Shown here: positions 4,569 to 5,964 of the stretch, piece after piece
How the letters are laid out: every line of letters begins with the position of its first letter
Position numbering within the stretch: the first letter of the stretch is position 1
Origin: Deltaproteobacteria bacterium
Lineage (GTDB): Bacteria > Desulfobacterota > Desulfobacteria > Desulfobacterales > Desulfatibacillaceae
Assembly: GCA_021815525.1 (NCBI GenBank)
Contig: JAKAGN010000187.1
Span: 1-5,964, forward strand
Reading direction: 5' to 3'
DNA length: 5,964 nucleotides
The notes under the pieces: model-generated
Databases searched by the model: none
The model's input: only the letters and a program-made list of their open reading frames with translations
What the model was told of the DNA's origin: nothing
Program-made: the position numbers and the translations under genes

Positions 4569-5964
4569 TCACAGGAGGGTCTTTCTGAAAAGCCTCTCCA
4601 GGCCTTCGGCCAGGAAGCGGACGTCCTTCATGAAGAAGACGGAGCCTTCCGGCAGCGAGGCCAACAAAAAATCGCGGGTCTGGGGGTTCATGCCTATTCC
4701 CACGGTATACATCTCGATTCCGCGCTTCCTGCAAAAATCCCGGGCCTCCGAGAGTGGAAGCCCGCAGTTGGACGCGCCGTCCGTGACGTGGACAAGGATG
4801 CTGCGCCCCGGCCCGCGGCTGCCAAGGCGCGAGGCGGCCGCAAGTATCGCCTGGCCCGAAGGCGTGCGGCCCGCCGGGACCAGGGTGTAGAAGCGGCCGC
4901 CCGAGTAAAGCTCTGTTAAGGTGCAGATTTTTTCCTCCTCGCAGTAGCCCAGGATGGAAAGCTCCGCTTCGAAGCCCCGCGCGGCCTCGGCCAGCGACAC
5001 GAAGACGCGCTCCGCGGCCTGCCAGGGCTTCTCCACGCCCTTGCCGCTCATGGAGGCCGAGGCGTCCGCCACGATGGAAAGGGACAGGCGCTCGTCGTCG
5101 CCGGGGTTCTCCCGGGCCCGGAAGACCCGGCCGTCGAGCCCCACGCGGAAGAGCCTCCGGGCGTCCACCTGGCCCTCGGAGAGCCCCCTGACGAAGCGGC
5201 GGCGGCGCGCGCGGGCGAGGGCATCCTCGCGCCTCGCAAAAATCCGCCGGAGCCGCGCCACCGTGAGGGGGTCGGGCCGTACGCTGGAGAGGGCCCGGCC
5301 CTTCCGGAAGCGGGTGGGCATGGCCCGGGCCTCGGGGTCGGCCACGGCCAGGGACACCTGGCGGGAGAGGTCCTGGTCCCCCTCCTCCAGGATGCGCTCC
5401 ACCTCCTCGGCAAGCTCCGGGGAAAGCCCGCCGGTCTCGGCGGCTTCGCTCTCCCCCTTTTCCTCCTCCTCGCCTTCCTCGGGCTCGGGAAGCTCGCCGG
5501 GCGGGGCGGCCTCGTCACGGAGGTTCACCGCGTCCTCCTCGTCGCCGGGCTCGAAAATGTCCCAGCGGGAGATGACCTCGTCGTACAGGCCCCGGAGCGC
5601 GCGGACGTAAAACTCGGCCCGGGCCTCGCGCCGCCTCCCCGGAACCGGCTCCCCCGCGATCCACCGAAGCTCGCCGGCCGCGCCGTCGAGGGCCGCCAGC
5701 ACGTCCACGGTGTCGGGATGGCTCCTTTCATCCACGCCCTTGCCCATCGTGAGCGAAAGCCAGGCCGCGGCCAGGCTCCCGGGGCTGGGGGGAAGCCCCG
5801 GGTCCCTCGTTTCCCCCGCCAGGAGCCCCTCCAGGTACCGGTCGAGGTAGCGGTCGAACACGGGCTTTTTTTCGAGGAAGCGGATGAAGAGATGCTCGAA
5901 GGCGTAAGCCAGCGCCATGAGAAAGGCCTTGTGAAGGGACGGCAGGCCGGCGAGGGCCGCGGCC
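4569..5964 (-). CDS. CobT-like VWA domain protein, N-terminus beyond the window edge
   Basis: The reading frame is open to the right edge, so the true start is outside. The residues before the first visible Met (at 5918) read AGLPSLHKAFL, which looks like coding sequence and not a leader. At least 464 residues are visible. Numbering from that Met: a helical N-terminal part (1-122); a very acidic linker (about 124-160, with PEPEEGEEEE); the stretch RRRRFVRGLSEGQVDARRLFRV (238-259), typical of the region just before the VWA domain in CobT-type proteins; and a C-terminal VWA domain (about 278-449). The metal-ion-dependent adhesion site is intact: D285-x-S287-x-S289, a likely T352 in GRTPSG, and TDG with D380. 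In the family, CobT works with the AAA+ protein CobS in cobalt insertion, and similar VWA proteins pair with MoxR-type ATPases in maturation of metal or protein complexes. A CobS/MoxR-like gene just upstream would fit but is not visible. True cobaltochelatase function is not claimed, so no symbol is given. The final residues FRKTLL end at a TGA. Confidence 0.88.
   Translation of the reverse strand, partial: AAALAGLPSLHKAFLMALAYAFEHLFIRFLEKKPVFDRYLDRYLEGLLAGETRDPGLPPSPGSLAAAWLSLTMGKGVDERSHPDTVDVLAALDGAAGELRWIAGEPVPGRRREARAEFYVRALRGLYDEVISRWDIFEPGDEEDAVNLRDEAAPPGELPEPEEGEEEEKGESEAAETGGLSPELAEEVERILEEGDQDLSRQVSLAVADPEARAMPTRFRKGRALSSVRPDPLTVARLRRIFARREDALARARRRRFVRGLSEGQVDARRLFRVGLDGRVFRARENPGDDERLSLSIVADASASMSGKGVEKPWQAAERVFVSLAEAARGFEAELSILGYCEEEKICTLTELYSGGRFYTLVPAGRTPSGQAILAAASRLGSRGPGRSILVHVTDGASNCGLPLSEARDFCRKRGIEMYTVGIGMNPQTRDFLLASLPEGSVFFMKDVRFLAEGLERLFRKTLL

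Overview
The window is GC-rich bacterial chromosomal DNA with three protein genes, all on the minus strand. The style of the hybrid sensor kinase, with several PAS domains and an LAGGVAHDFNNLL phosphoacceptor box, the GC-rich codon use and the look of the GC-rich intergenic palindromes suggest Desulfobacterota (former Deltaproteobacteria). This is a judgement from memory and not a proven assignment. No tRNA, rRNA, CRISPR array, insertion-sequence transposase or prophage gene was seen.

Layout in the direction of transcription (right to left): (1) A CobT-like von Willebrand factor A (VWA) protein runs in from beyond the right edge and stops at 4569; its start is outside the window. (2) A 325-nt gap (4244-4568) holds a candidate promoter, a good intrinsic terminator (4370-4406) and a structured leader. 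(3) A 205-residue protein follows (4243-3626), with one N-terminal membrane anchor and a long acidic Pro/Glu/Ala-rich tail. (4) A 247-nt gap (3379-3625) holds a long hairpin that probably ends gene 2 and a 12-bp perfect palindrome. (5) A 934-residue PAS-PAS-GAF-PAS-HisKA-HATPase-REC hybrid histidine kinase follows (3378-574). (6) A 573-nt non-coding region (1-573) completes the window. Because a gap with terminator-like structure separates each pair of genes, they look like independent transcription units and not one operon. No functional link between the three proteins can be shown from the sequence.

The most unusual part is the non-coding region 1-573. Two copies of an 83-84-nt structured repeat (1-84 and 422-504) lie in inverted orientation. 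They differ at several bases, but every substitution inside a stem is matched by a compensating change in its partner, in two separate hairpins. This shows that secondary structure has been conserved. The T-tracts of both copies face inward, so the DNA between them is bounded by terminator-like structures on both sides. That interior carries three copies of the palindrome CGTTCA-N5-TGAACG, two of them overlapping with a 15-bp period, and a hairpin capped by a GCAA tetraloop. The island could be a small non-autonomous inverted-repeat element, a regulatory region for a gene left of the window, or a clustered pair of interspersed extragenic palindromes. The sequence alone does not decide between these.
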